Source: Actinoallomurus sp963799975 (lineage in GTDB: Bacteria > Actinomycetota > Actinomycetes > Streptosporangiales > Streptosporangiaceae). Taken from it: 64,000 nt of DNA. The stretch is taken from the NCBI GenBank assembly GCA_963799975.1, contig CAWCZF010000006.1, positions 2,728,001 through 2,792,000 on the forward strand, given 5' to 3'. This document shows positions 46,279-55,483 of the stretch, in pieces. The notes beneath the pieces were generated by a model that saw nothing but the letters and a program-made list of their open reading frames with translations, made no database searches and was not told the DNA's origin. Made by a program: the position numbers and the translations under genes. The stretch's first letter is position 1. Every line of letters begins with the position of its first letter.

Positions 46279-46310
46279 GACCGGTCAGACGAGTCAGCCG
46301 GGCCGATTGT

Positions 46311-48971
46311 TCATGCGCTCTCGCTATCGATCGACTCTATAGCGGCACGGCCCGCTTCCAGGCGAGCGACCGGGATGCGGAACGGGGAGCACGAGACGTA
46401 GTCCAGGCCGGCGTCGTGGAAGAAGTGCACGGAGTCGGGGTCGCCGCCGTGCTCTCCGCAGATGCCGAGCTTGAGGTCCGGCCGCGCCTTGCGGCCCTCC
46501 TCGACGGCGATCCGCACCAGCCGCCCGACCCCCTCGACGTCGAGCGTCTCGAACGGCGACACGCCGAAGATGCCGAGCTCCAGGTAGCGGCCGAAGAACG
46601 CCGACTCGACGTCGTCGCGGGAGAATCCCCAGGTGGTCTGGGTGAGGTCGTTGGTGCCGAAGGAGAAGAACTCGGCCGCCTCGGCGATCTGACCGGCCGT
46701 CATCGCGGCGCGCGGCAGCTCGATCATGGTGCCGATCAGCGCCTCGACGCCGACCTCCGCCAAGATCCCCTCGGCCTCCTCCCGTACGATCTCCAGCTCC
46801 TGCACGGCGCCGACGAGCGGGATCATGATCTCCGCGTGCGGGTCGCGGCCGGCCTCGGTCAGCTCGGCGACGGCCTCGGCGATGGCGCGTACCTGCATCG
46901 CGAACAGCCCGGGAATCACCACGCCGAGGCGTACGCCGCGCAGGCCGAGCATGGGGTTCTGCTCGTGCAGCCGTCGTACGGCCTCCAGCAGCCGTTCGTC
47001 CTCGTCGTCGGCGTCGCCGGTGGCCACCTTCACGGTCAGGTCGGTCAGGTCGGGCAGGAACTCGTGCAGCGGCGGATCGATCAGCCGTACCGTCACCGGC
47101 AGGCCGTCCATCGCCTCGATGATCTCCTTGAAGTCCTGCTTCTGCAGGGGCTCCAGGGCGTCCAGGGCGGCACGCCGGTCGTCCTTGGTCTCGGCGAGGA
47201 TGAGGTCCTCGACGTACTGCCGCCGCTCGCCGAGGAACATGTGCTCGGTCCGGCACAGCCCGATCCCCTGCCCGCCGAACCTGCGGGCGCGCGCGGCGTC
47301 CTCGGCGTTGTCGGCGTTGGCGCGCACGCCGAGCCGGCGGCGCTCGTCGGCGTGGCTCATGATCCGGTCGACCGCCTCGACCAGCTCGTCGTTCTCGCCC
47401 TCGGGAAGCGTGCCCTCGAAGTACCGCACGACCGGGGAGTCGACGACGGCCACCTCGCCCAGGTAGACGGCGCCGGAGGTGCCGTCGATCGAGATGACGT
47501 CGCCCTCCTTGATCGTCACATCGCCCGGGCCGTTCGCCCGCCGTCCCCGTACGTCGATCTCGAGTTCTTCGGCGCCGCAGACGCAGGTCTTGCCCATGCC
47601 GCGGGCGACGACCGCGGCGTGGGAGGTCTTGCCGCCGCGCGAGGTGAGGATGCCGCGGGCGGCGATCATGCCGTCCAGGTCGTCGGGGCTGGTCTCGCGG
47701 CGCAGCAGGATGACGTCCTGCCCGTCGCCGGCCAGCTCGACCGCACGCGCGGAGGTGAACACGGCCTTGCCGACGGCCGCGCCGGGCGAGGCGCCCATGC
47801 CCTTGGTCAGCCGCTCGGCGTCGCCGGTGTCGCCGAACCTGGGGAACATCAACTGGGCGAGCTGGTCGCCGGTGACGCGGCGCACCGCCTCGTCCGCGTC
47901 GATCAGTCCCTGGTCGACGAGCTGCGTGGCGATGCGGAACGCCGCGGCGGCGGTGCGCTTGCCCACTCTCGTCTGGAGCATCCAGAGCTTGCCGCTCTCG
48001 ATGGTGAACTCGATGTCGCACAGGTCGAGGAAGTGGTTCTCCAGCGTCTCCATGATCTGGAGCAACTGGTCGTACGCGTCCTTGTCGATCTGCGCCAGGT
48101 CGGTCAGCGGCACCGTGCTGCGCACGCCGGCGACGACGTCCTCGCCCTGGGCGTTCTGCAGGTAGTCGCCGTAGATGCCCTGGTGGCCGGTTGCCGGGTC
48201 GCGGGTGAACGCCACGCCCGTACCGGAGTCCATGCCCAGGTTGCCGAAGACCATCGCGACGATGTTGACCGCGGTGCCAAGGTCTGTGGGGATGCGTTCC
48301 TGGCGGCGGTAGAGGACGGCGCGAGGTGCGTTCCAGGAGCCGAAGACCGCCTTGATCGCCAGGTCCATCTGCTCGCGCGGGTCGGTGGGGAACTCCCGGC
48401 CCGCCTGCTCCTGGATGATCTCCTTGTACGTGCCGACCAGGCCCTTGAAGTCCTCCGCCTCCAGGTCCACGTCGGCCTCGACGCCCTTGTCGCGCTTTGC
48501 CGCGTCGATGGCGTCCTCGAACAGGTCGCCCTCGATGTCCAGCACGGTCTTGCCGAACATCTGGATCAGCCGCCGGTAGGAGTCCCAGGCGAACCGCTCG
48601 TTGCCGGACCGCTCGGCCAGGCCGTGCACGGACTCATCGTTCAGCCCGATGTTGAGCACGGTCTCCATCATGCCGGGCATGGAGAACTTGGCCCCGGAGC
48701 GGACGCTGACGAGCAGCGGGTCGTCGGGCTGGCCGAGGCGCTTGCCCATCTCGCGCTCCAGCGCCTCGAGGTAGCGCCCGATCTCCTCGTCCAGGCCGTC
48801 CGGCACCGACTCGTGCTCCAGGTAGTAGCGGCACGCCTCGGAGGTGATGGTGAAGCCCGGCGGCACCGGCAGTCCGAGGTTGGTCATCTCGGCGAGGTTG
48901 GCGCCTTTGCCGCCCAGCAGGTCCTTGAGATCCTTGTTGCCCTCGGTGAAGTCGTACACGTACTTCGGCAT
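46311..48971 (-). CDS. ppdK: Pyruvate, phosphate dikinase
   Basis: 886 residues, full length. The N-terminal nucleotide-binding part has LLGGKGANLAEMTNLGLPVP, the swivel domain has the phosphorylated His in GGKTSHAAVVARGMGKT, and the C-terminal PEP/pyruvate barrel ends with GICGEHGGDPDSVHFF. It converts pyruvate, ATP and phosphate to PEP, AMP and PPi reversibly, tying glycolysis to gluconeogenesis. No regulatory protein (PDRP) gene is seen nearby. It begins with ATG 48971; a 350-bp intergenic region lies upstream. Confidence 0.97.
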   Translation of the reverse strand: MPKYVYDFTEGNKDLKDLLGGKGANLAEMTNLGLPVPPGFTITSEACRYYLEHESVPDGLDEEIGRYLEALEREMGKRLGQPDDPLLVSVRSGAKFSMPGMMETVLNIGLNDESVHGLAERSGNERFAWDSYRRLIQMFGKTVLDIEGDLFEDAIDAAKRDKGVEADVDLEAEDFKGLVGTYKEIIQEQAGREFPTDPREQMDLAIKAVFGSWNAPRAVLYRRQERIPTDLGTAVNIVAMVFGNLGMDSGTGVAFTRDPATGHQGIYGDYLQNAQGEDVVAGVRSTVPLTDLAQIDKDAYDQLLQIMETLENHFLDLCDIEFTIESGKLWMLQTRVGKRTAAAAFRIATQLVDQGLIDADEAVRRVTGDQLAQLMFPRFGDTGDAERLTKGMGASPGAAVGKAVFTSARAVELAGDGQDVILLRRETSPDDLDGMIAARGILTSRGGKTSHAAVVARGMGKTCVCGAEELEIDVRGRRANGPGDVTIKEGDVISIDGTSGAVYLGEVAVVDSPVVRYFEGTLPEGENDELVEAVDRIMSHADERRRLGVRANADNAEDAARARRFGGQGIGLCRTEHMFLGERRQYVEDLILAETKDDRRAALDALEPLQKQDFKEIIEAMDGLPVTVRLIDPPLHEFLPDLTDLTVKVATGDADDEDERLLEAVRRLHEQNPMLGLRGVRLGVVIPGLFAMQVRAIAEAVAELTEAGRDPHAEIMIPLVGAVQELEIVREEAEGILAEVGVEALIGTMIELPRAAMTAGQIAEAAEFFSFGTNDLTQTTWGFSRDDVESAFFGRYLELGIFGVSPFETLDVEGVGRLVRIAVEEGRKARPDLKLGICGEHGGDPDSVHFFHDAGLDYVSCSPFRIPVARLEAGRAAIESIDSESA

Positions 48972-49321
48972 TGGGGACGCTTCCTCACTCCCGGCGTGCA
49001 GAATGCGGTGACTCTACCCAGCTCTCGGTTAATCGTCGGTCACTGTGGGCGTTGGTCGGTGTTCGCGCAGGTCAGACCGGGTGGAGTGGTCTATTCCAAT
49101 ACCGACATTCCCGGGCATTTTGCCCAATAACCCCCTAGTCCGGCCTTCCCTCACAGACCTCTCCCTATGTACTTACCCTCGGCCGGTCATGAAATGACGG
49201 GGTCCGCACCGCGTACGCGGAAGGGGGCGCCGGCAGGCCGGCGCCCCCTTCGCGGAGTGCGATGGTGCGGTGGTGCGGTAGTGCGGTGGTGTGTGGTGGT
49301 GAGGGTGCGGTGGAGGCGTGG
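48972..49321. other. 350-bp intergenic region between ppdK and glyS
   Basis: Both neighbours run leftward. It contains the ppdK promoter in an AT-richer stretch (49085-49140), a small hairpin GGGCATTTTGCCC, and the glyS terminator at 49220-49251. No gene is supported. Confidence 0.5.
49220..49251 (-). terminator. Terminator hairpin downstream of glyS
   Basis: A 14-bp perfect stem: left arm GAAGGGGGCGCCGG (49220-49233), loop CAGG, right arm to 49251. It lies about 70 bp after the glyS stop on the minus strand, before the ppdK promoter region. Confidence 0.8.
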
Positions 49322-50710
49322 TCAGCAGCCGAGCAGGCGGGTGGCGAGGAACGCCTCCACCTGGTCCAGGCCGATGCGCTCCTGGGCCATCGAGTCACGC
49401 TCGCGTACGGTCACCGCGTCGTCCTCCAGCGTGTCGAAGTCGACCGTGACGCAGTAGGGCGTGCCGACCTCGTCCTGGCGGCGGTAGCGCCGACCGATCG
49501 CGCCCGCGTCGTCGAAGTCGACGTTCCAGTTGCGCCGCAGCGCGGCCGCCAGGTCCTTGGCCTTCGGCGACAGATCGGTGTTGCGCGACAGCGGCAGCAC
49601 GGCGACCTTGACCGGCGCGAGCCGGTGGTCCAGCCGCATCACCACACGCTTTTCCATCTTGCCCTTGGCGTTGGGCGCCTCGTCCTCGCTGTAGGCGTCC
49701 ATCATGAACGTCAGCACGCACCGGTCGACGCCCGCCGCGGGCTCGATCACCCACGGGACGTAACGCTCGTTCTTCTCCTGGTCGAAGTAGGACAGGTCCT
49801 GGCCGGAGTGCTTGGCGTGCGTGGACAGGTCGAAGTTGGTGCGGTTCGCGATGCCCTCGAGCTCGCCCCACTCGCTGCCGGGGAAGTTGAAGTGGTACTC
49901 CACGTCCACGGTGCGCTTGGCGTAGTGGGACAGCTTGTCCTTCGGGTGCTCATAGAGCCGCAGGTTGTCCTTGGCGATCCCCAGGTCGACATACCACTGG
50001 AAGCGCGTGTCGATCCAGTACTGGTGCCATTCTTCGTCGGTGCCCGGCTCGATGAAGAACTCCATCTCCATCTGCTCGAACTCCCGCGTACGGAAGATGA
50101 AGTTGCCCGGGGTGATCTCGTTGCGGAACGACTTGCCGATCTGGCCGATGCCGAACGGCGGCTTGCGCCTTGCGGCCTGCTGCACCGCCGCGTAGTTGAT
50201 GAAGATCCCCTGCGCGGTCTCCGGCCGCAGGTACGCGAGGCCGGACTCGTCCTGTACGGGGCCGAGGTAGGTCTTGAGCAGCCCGTTGAACATCTTCGGC
50301 TCGGTGAACGCGCCGCGCGTGCCGCAGTTGGGACAGCTCAGCTCGGTCAGGCCGTTCTCCGGCGCCTTTCCGTGCTTTTCCGCGTACGCCTCTTCGAGGT
50401 GGTCGGCGCGGTAGCGCTTGTGGCAGGACTGGCACTCGGTCAGCGGGTCGACGAACTCCTTGACGTGACCGCTCGCCTCCCACACCTCGCGGGCCAGGAT
50501 GACGCAGGAGTCGAGGCCGACGACGTCGTCGCGGCCCTGCACCATGGACTTCCACCACTGCCGCTTGACGTTGTTCTTCAGCTCGACGCCGAGCGGCCCG
50601 TAGTCCCAGGAGGCGCGCAGGCCGCCGTAGATCTCACTGGACGGAAAGACCAGACCCCGGCGTTTGCTGAGGTTGACGACGGTCTCCATCACATCGGAAC
50701 GACGGGCCAT
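49322..50710 (-). CDS. glyS: Glycyl-tRNA synthetase (dimeric type)
   Basis: 462 residues from the ATG at 50710, chosen because MARRSDVMETVVNLSKRRG is the conserved start and a GGAG site lies upstream. Class II motifs: YGPLGVELKNNVKRQWW, FRNEITPGNFIFRTREFEQM (motif 2) and the C-terminal anticodon domain. A Cys4 zinc site is visible (CQSCHK, CPNCGTRG). It charges tRNA-Gly. It is the first gene of the conserved block that continues with the zinc operon. Confidence 0.97.
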   Translation of the reverse strand: MARRSDVMETVVNLSKRRGLVFPSSEIYGGLRASWDYGPLGVELKNNVKRQWWKSMVQGRDDVVGLDSCVILAREVWEASGHVKEFVDPLTECQSCHKRYRADHLEEAYAEKHGKAPENGLTELSCPNCGTRGAFTEPKMFNGLLKTYLGPVQDESGLAYLRPETAQGIFINYAAVQQAARRKPPFGIGQIGKSFRNEITPGNFIFRTREFEQMEMEFFIEPGTDEEWHQYWIDTRFQWYVDLGIAKDNLRLYEHPKDKLSHYAKRTVDVEYHFNFPGSEWGELEGIANRTNFDLSTHAKHSGQDLSYFDQEKNERYVPWVIEPAAGVDRCVLTFMMDAYSEDEAPNAKGKMEKRVVMRLDHRLAPVKVAVLPLSRNTDLSPKAKDLAAALRRNWNVDFDDAGAIGRRYRRQDEVGTPYCVTVDFDTLEDDAVTVRERDSMAQERIGLDQVEAFLATRLLGC

Positions 50711-50939
50711 GAGCGATTCTCCATCCGGCTGGCGGTCGGCGGTGTTCCCCGCGAGGAGTGTTCCCGCAAAGTTGGCATGCGGCGCCGGTCTCACCGACTC
50801 ACGCGAACCGACTCACGCGACGTTTCGGCTCCGGCGCCCCAGGATCTTCAGCTTAGGACACCGCCGCCGCCGCCGCTCCCCGAAATGCCGCGTAGCGTCA
50901 CGGGAGTGTCACCCAGCACCACACGCACCGGTCGGGCGA

Positions 50940-52127
50940 TCAGCCGACGTTGCCGTCCACGGAGTCACTGTCGATCTTGAGCCGTACGCCGCCGTGCTTC
51001 TCCACATGGTCGCCGCGGAACTGCTTGATCCGGTGGTGGCCCGGCCACCACTCGTCGTCGACGTAGCGGTCGCCCCACACGTCCGGCCTGCGGTCCCAGT
51101 GCGCGAACCAGATGGCCGTGGGCTTGCTGATCCCCTCGGCGCCGCCCAGGTCGCGGATGCCCGAGCGCACGCTGCCATAGACCCCCGGCGTGAACGCCAT
51201 CGCACGTACGGCCCTGGTCCACGCGTCGAGGAACGCCAGCACCGCGTCCCGGCAGCCGGGCCGGTGCCGCTTGTACGGCTCCAGGTCGAGATAGATCGGG
51301 GTCTTGGGCGCGAGGCCGAGTGACATCGCGCGGTTCACCGCGTCCGCCGCCGACAGCCGACCGGCGAGCACGGCGGTCGCGGGCGAGAACCTCGGCCGTG
51401 CCGCGGCACACGGCGCCTGCGGGCCGACGTACGTCGGGATCAGCCGCCAGCCCATCGCCTGCACGGCGGCCACCCAGCGCCGGGACAGCCGCCCGTCCGG
51501 GCAGGCGCGTGCGGGGCCGCCGATGTAGACGTTGGCGGCGACGAAGTCGGCGCGCCACGCGCGCATCGCCGCCAGCGACGGCGCCGTGCAGGTGTCGAAG
51601 CCGGCGCCGGCGACCCAGCGGCGCCCGCCGCTCATGCGCTCGGCCTCGTGCGGCGGAACCGCGGTGATCTCGCCGAGGACGCGCTCGAGCTCCTTGCGGC
51701 CGGTCCCGTACGACCCGGTGATCAGCACTCCTGCCGCCGGCACCGCCGTGCGGATCTCCCCCGTCGCGGCGTCGCGTACGGTCAGCGCGGGCATCCCGGC
51801 GAGTGAGGTGCGGCCGTCGAGCAGCCCGCTCGCCAGCGCCGCCGCCTGCGCGGTGAGCGGCTCGACGTGCAGCGCCTCGGTGCGTCCGACGGCGTGCGCC
51901 GGGCAGAGCTGGTCGTGTCCGGCCGGGCCGAGGTAGAGCGCGTGGCGGTCGAACCGCAGGCACTCGGCCGAGTCGCGGCCGAGGCGATGGACCGGCCAGC
52001 CCGCCGGCACGGTGATCCGCAGGCCGCGGTAGTCGACGGTCGTGTCGGCGATCGCCCGCGGCGACCCGATCAGCGGCGCCTGCAGAAGCACTCCCAGGAC
52101 ACCGGCGTACAGACCGGCACGTCGCAT
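50940..52127 (-). CDS. Secreted DUF1906 (Rv2525c-like glycoside-hydrolase-like) protein
   Basis: 395 residues from ATG 52127 with a GGGGGGAAA ribosome site. A signal peptide (AGLYAGVLGVLLQAPLIG, cleavage near RAIA-DT) precedes a non-conserved half, then the DUF1906 TIM-barrel part from about 180: GFDTCTAPSLAAMRAWR, VAANVYIGGPARACP, RLIPTYVGPQAPC, PIYLDLEPYKRHRPGC and PGVYGSVRSGIRDLG. Rv2525c-like proteins act at the cell wall, and the fold is like GH25. It is probably a peptidoglycan-acting or wall-binding protein. Confidence 0.85.
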   Translation of the reverse strand: MRRAGLYAGVLGVLLQAPLIGSPRAIADTTVDYRGLRITVPAGWPVHRLGRDSAECLRFDRHALYLGPAGHDQLCPAHAVGRTEALHVEPLTAQAAALASGLLDGRTSLAGMPALTVRDAATGEIRTAVPAAGVLITGSYGTGRKELERVLGEITAVPPHEAERMSGGRRWVAGAGFDTCTAPSLAAMRAWRADFVAANVYIGGPARACPDGRLSRRWVAAVQAMGWRLIPTYVGPQAPCAAARPRFSPATAVLAGRLSAADAVNRAMSLGLAPKTPIYLDLEPYKRHRPGCRDAVLAFLDAWTRAVRAMAFTPGVYGSVRSGIRDLGGAEGISKPTAIWFAHWDRRPDVWGDRYVDDEWWPGHHRIKQFRGDHVEKHGGVRLKIDSDSVDGNVG

Positions 52128-52255
52128 CGCGTTTCCCCCCGGGGTCGTCGTCCGTCCGACCATGATCGGCAGGAGCGGACGCGCGCGGGCGGAGTGCACG
52201 CGTACTTGTGCGGGCTTTCGGGCAGACCCGCCCTGCCCTTTACCTACCCGGCCCT

Positions 52256-52558
52256 TTACCCGGCCTGCCCGTCCTCGGCGGCCGCGACGATCTCGTACGC
52301 GCCCGCCTCGTCGATGGCGAGCCGTGACAGCGGGATGAGCGCCACCCGCACCTCGTACGCGCCGAGGGCGCGCCGGTAGTACCCCGCGCCGTCCCAGTCG
52401 GTCACCATCGCCCACAGGTCGAGGTCGTCGACGGCGCGCCCGAGGCGGCCGGACCGGTGACCCGGGCTGCGCTCGACGGCGCGCAGCACCTCCTGGGCGG
52501 TGCGTACGAAGGCGTCGGTCTCGGCCGGGGGGACGCGATAACGGGTGATGGCGAGCAC
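52256..52558 (-). CDS. Small ABM-like (dimeric alpha/beta barrel) protein
   Basis: 100 residues from a GTG. ITRYRVPPAETDAFVRTAQE and ERSPGHRSGRLGRAVDDLD with WAMVTDWDGAGYYRRALGAY fit the antibiotic-biosynthesis-monooxygenase-like (ABM) ferredoxin fold; DLDLWAMVTDW is typical. These are small oxygenases or stress proteins. No haem-binding residue is clear. It diverges from the DUF6703-like gene at 52624. Confidence 0.65.
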   Translation of the reverse strand: MLAITRYRVPPAETDAFVRTAQEVLRAVERSPGHRSGRLGRAVDDLDLWAMVTDWDGAGYYRRALGAYEVRVALIPLSRLAIDEAGAYEIVAAAEDGQAG

Positions 52559-52623
52559 CGGACCATGATGCCGGAGCCGTGGCGACGCGCGCACCGCCGG
52601 CGCGGATGCGCCACCATGGAGGG

Positions 52624-52899
52624 GTGTCCACCAAATCCGCGATCCGGCGGCAGAGCGCCGTCTTCCTCGTCTACGTGCACCAGCTGCCCCGGTGGGTGCC
52701 GCTGATCCTGCTGCCCGCGCTGCTCGTCGCCGGGCTGGCGCTGCCCGGGGCCCTCGGCGCCGTCGCGCTGGCCCTGCTGGCGCTCGGCGTGTGGTTCCTG
52801 TTCATGGCCTCGCCGCCGCGCAACGCCGCGCATCTCGTGATCAGGTTCGCGGTCCCGCTGGTCCTGGTCGCCGTGGCGGTCGCGAAGCTGCTCGCCTGA
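52624..52899 (+). CDS. Small membrane protein (DUF6703-like)
   Basis: 91 residues from the GTG at 52624, with GGAGG just upstream. Two or three hydrophobic helices (WVPLILLPALLVAGLALPGA, VALALLALGVWFLFMA, VIRFAVPLVLVAVAVAKLL) follow the conserved SAVFLVYVHQLPRW. It resembles a widespread actinobacterial small membrane protein. Function unknown. The Zur-controlled zinc operon follows after 61 bp. Confidence 0.7.
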   Translation: MSTKSAIRRQSAVFLVYVHQLPRWVPLILLPALLVAGLALPGALGAVALALLALGVWFLFMASPPRNAAHLVIRFAVPLVLVAVAVAKLLA

Positions 52900-52924
52900 C
52901 GGAATCACGCGTCATATCGTGGTT

Positions 52925-52954
52925 TTGACAATCATTTTCATGTTCATTCATACT
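52925..52954 (+). promoter_or_regulatory. znu promoter with Zur box
   Basis: TTGACA (52925-52930) and CATACT (52949-52954) with 18 bp between them form a good sigma-70-type promoter. TGACAATCATTTTCA (52927-52941) matches the Zur consensus TGAAAATGATTTTCA at 13 of 15 positions and overlaps the -35. Transcription would begin at about 52961, the GTG itself, so the mRNA may be leaderless. Confidence 0.8.
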
Positions 52955-52960
52955 TGGCGG

Positions 52961-53854
52961 GTGGCAACCCGACGGCTCCTGCCCCTCGTCCTCGCCGCGG
53001 CACTGCTCGCCGCGAGCGGGTGCGGCGCGCGGGCGAACGGCGGCGGGCGGCCGAGGATCGCCGCCGCCTTCTACCCGCTCGCCTGGCTGGCGCGGCAGGT
53101 CGCGGGCCCCGGCTTCACCGTGCAGAACCTCACCAGGCCTGGCGCCGAGCCGCACGACCTCGAGCTGACGCCACGGCAGGTCATCGACGTCGGCGAGGCC
53201 AAACTCGCCTTCTACGTCAAGGGCGTGCAGCCGGCCGTCGACAAGGCCGTGCGCGAACACGCCAAGCACCACTCACTCGACGCCGAATCCCTGGTCACGA
53301 CGTTGCCAGCGCCGCAGGACGAGGCGCACGACGGCGCCGCCGACCCGCATCTGTGGCTCGATCCCGTCCGGTTCGCGACCGTGGCGACGGCGCTCGGCGA
53401 GCGTCTCGCCCGCGTCGACGCGCGGGGCGCCGCCGGCTACCGCGCACGCGCCGCACAGGTCGTCGCCGGCCTGACCGCACTGGACGGAGAGTTCCGTACG
53501 GGCCTGCGTGCGTGTGCGCGCCGGGACATCGTCACGGGCCACTCCGCCTTCGGCTACCTCGCGGCACGCTACGGGCTCCGGCAGGTCGGCGTCTCGGGAC
53601 TCGACCCCGAGGCGGAGGCGTCGCCGAGCCGGATCGTCGAACTGACGGGGCTCATCCGCCGTACGGGCGCGACGACCGTGTTCACCGAGACGCTGGCCAG
53701 CCCGAAGACGGCCGCCGCGCTCGCGCAGGAGGCCGGAGTGCGGACCGAGGTGCTCGACCCCGTCGAGGGCGTACGGCCGGGCTCACGCGACGACTACTAC
53801 TCGATCATGCGCCGCGACCTGGCGGCGCTCCGCACCGCCTTGGGGTGCCCATGA
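52961..53854 (+). CDS. znuA: Zinc ABC transporter substrate-binding lipoprotein ZnuA
   Basis: 297 residues from GTG 52961, preferred over ATG 52940, which lies in the Zur box. The lipobox is AASGC. Family segments: IAAAFYPLAWLARQVAGPGF, GAEPHDLELTPRQV, ADPHLWLDPVRFATVATALG, VTGHSAFGYLAARYGLRQVG and TTVFTETLASPKTAAALAQE. His ligands H in PHDLE, PHLWLD and GHSAF are visible. It captures Zn(II) outside the cell. Its stop overlaps the znuC ATG (53851-53854). Confidence 0.93.
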   Translation: MATRRLLPLVLAAALLAASGCGARANGGGRPRIAAAFYPLAWLARQVAGPGFTVQNLTRPGAEPHDLELTPRQVIDVGEAKLAFYVKGVQPAVDKAVREHAKHHSLDAESLVTTLPAPQDEAHDGAADPHLWLDPVRFATVATALGERLARVDARGAAGYRARAAQVVAGLTALDGEFRTGLRACARRDIVTGHSAFGYLAARYGLRQVGVSGLDPEAEASPSRIVELTGLIRRTGATTVFTETLASPKTAAALAQEAGVRTEVLDPVEGVRPGSRDDYYSIMRRDLAALRTALGCP

Positions 53855-54606
53855 GCATTCCGTTCTCCCTGACCGGCGGCGAGGTGCGGCTCGAACGCCG
53901 CCTCGTGCTGCGCGGCGTCGACCTGGCCGTGCGGCCGGGCGAGGTCGTGGCCGTCATGGGCGCCAACGGGTCCGGCAAGTCCACGCTCGTACGCGCGCTG
54001 CTCGGGCTGATCCCGCTGTCCGCGGGGCGTGCCGAGCTGTACGGCGTGCCGCCGTCGAGGTTCAAGGAGTGGCGGCGCATCGGGTACGTCCCCCAGCGCC
54101 TGTCGATCGGCGGCGGAGTGCCGGCCACCGTACGCGAGATCGTCGCCTCGGGACGGATCGCACGCCAGTCGCGCCTGCGCCCGTCCTCGGCCGCCGACCG
54201 CGCGGCGGTGGACCGCGCCCTGGAGGCCGTCGGGATGGCCGACCGCGCCCGCGACCCCGCGCAGGAGCTGTCCGGCGGCCAGCAGCAGCGCGTGCTCATC
54301 GCGCGTGCCCTGGCCGGCGAGCCCGACGCGTTCGTCATGGACGAGCCGACCGCCGGGGTCGACTCCCGCAGCCAGGAGACGCTCGCCGCCACGCTGGGCG
54401 AGCTGGTCGGCTCGGGCCGTACGGTCGTGCTGGTCGCCCACGAGCTGGGCCCGCTGGAACCGCTCATCACCCGCTCGGTCGTGCTCGACCAGGGCCGCAT
54501 CGTGCACGAGGGCGCCCCGCCGCGCCCGCAGGGCGACTGCGCGCTGCCCGGCCACGACCACGTGCACCCGCACGCCCCCGCCGCCGAACCCCGCCTGCTC
54601 TCATGA
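53851..54606 (+). CDS. znuC: Zinc ABC transporter ATPase ZnuC
   Basis: 251 residues. Walker A GANGSGKST, Q loop PQR, signature LSGGQQQR, Walker B FVMDEPTAGVD and H loop VVLVAHE. The C terminus is His-rich (GHDHVHPHAPAAEP), typical of zinc-handling partners. It powers ZnuB. The downstream znuB start is 55 bp after the stop. Confidence 0.95.
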   Translation: MSIPFSLTGGEVRLERRLVLRGVDLAVRPGEVVAVMGANGSGKSTLVRALLGLIPLSAGRAELYGVPPSRFKEWRRIGYVPQRLSIGGGVPATVREIVASGRIARQSRLRPSSAADRAAVDRALEAVGMADRARDPAQELSGGQQQRVLIARALAGEPDAFVMDEPTAGVDSRSQETLAATLGELVGSGRTVVLVAHELGPLEPLITRSVVLDQGRIVHEGAPPRPQGDCALPGHDHVHPHAPAAEPRLLS

Positions 54607-54661
54607 CCGGCCCCCGCCGGGACCGATCCGGCCGGCGCCGGACCGCGATGATCGGACTGCC

Positions 54662-55483
54662 ATGATCGAGCTCTTGTCCTATGACTTCCTGCGCCGCGCC
54701 CTGATCGCGGCGCTGCTCGTCGGCATCGCCGCGCCGGCGGTCGGCACCTTCATCGTGCAGCGGCGCCTGGCCCTGCTCGGCGACGGGATCGGCCACATCG
54801 CCCTCACCGGCGTCGGCCTCGGCCTGCTGACCCGCACCTCCCCCACGATCTTCGCGCTGATCGTGTCGGCGCTCGGCGCGGTCGCCATCGAACTCCTGCG
54901 GGTGCGCACGCGCACCGGCGGCGACGTCGCGCTCGCCCTGCTGTTCTACGGCGGGCTGGCCGGCGGCGTGCTGTTCGCGAACCTGTCCGCGGGCAGCGCG
55001 AGCCTGAACAGCTACCTGTTCGGCTCGATCAGCAGCGTCAGCACCGGCGACCTCTACGTCGTGGCGGGGCTGGCCGTGGCGGTGCTCGTCATCCTGGCCG
55101 TGTTCGGCCGCGAGCTGTTCGTGCTGTGCCAGGACGAGGAGGTCGCGCGGGCGAGCGGCCTGCCGGTGCGGTTCCTGTCGCTGCTCATCGCGGTGACCGC
55201 CGCGCTGACGGTGGTCGTGGCGATGCGCGCCGTCGGGCTGCTGCTGGTCAGCGCGCTGATGGTGGTGCCGGTGGCGGCCGCGCAGCAGCTCACCCGCGGC
55301 TTTCGCGCCACGGTCGGCCTGGCGGTCGTCGTCGGCATGGTGGCCGCCGTCGGCGGCCTGTGGGTGTCGGTGGACGCCGACATCGCGCCCGGCCCGACGA
55401 TCGTGCTGCTCGCGATGGCCGTCTTCCTCGCGGCCGTCGGGGCTGGAAGAGTGATCCGCATGCGCCGTACGGAGACCTCATGA
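54662..55483 (+). CDS. znuB: Zinc ABC transporter permease ZnuB
   Basis: 273 residues, eight or nine hydrophobic helices. It shows QRRLALLGDGIGHIALTGVG, FGSISSVSTGDLYVVAGLAV, RASGLPVRFLSLLIAVTAAL and LLVSALMVVPVAAAQQLTRG, typical of the ABC-3 metal permeases. The ATG is 54662. Its stop overlaps the zur start (ATGA at 55480-55483), so znuACB and zur are one operon. Confidence 0.95.
   Translation: MIELLSYDFLRRALIAALLVGIAAPAVGTFIVQRRLALLGDGIGHIALTGVGLGLLTRTSPTIFALIVSALGAVAIELLRVRTRTGGDVALALLFYGGLAGGVLFANLSAGSASLNSYLFGSISSVSTGDLYVVAGLAVAVLVILAVFGRELFVLCQDEEVARASGLPVRFLSLLIAVTAALTVVVAMRAVGLLLVSALMVVPVAAAQQLTRGFRATVGLAVVVGMVAAVGGLWVSVDADIAPGPTIVLLAMAVFLAAVGAGRVIRMRRTETS

Noticed and set aside
46416..49130. 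904-codon open frame on the plus strand opposite ppdK
   Set aside because: It mirrors ppdK codon positions; ppdK has complete motifs, while the opposite frame shows none.
52940..52942. ATG upstream start for znuA
   Set aside because: It lies inside the Zur box and ahead of the predicted transcription start, so GTG 52961 is preferred.
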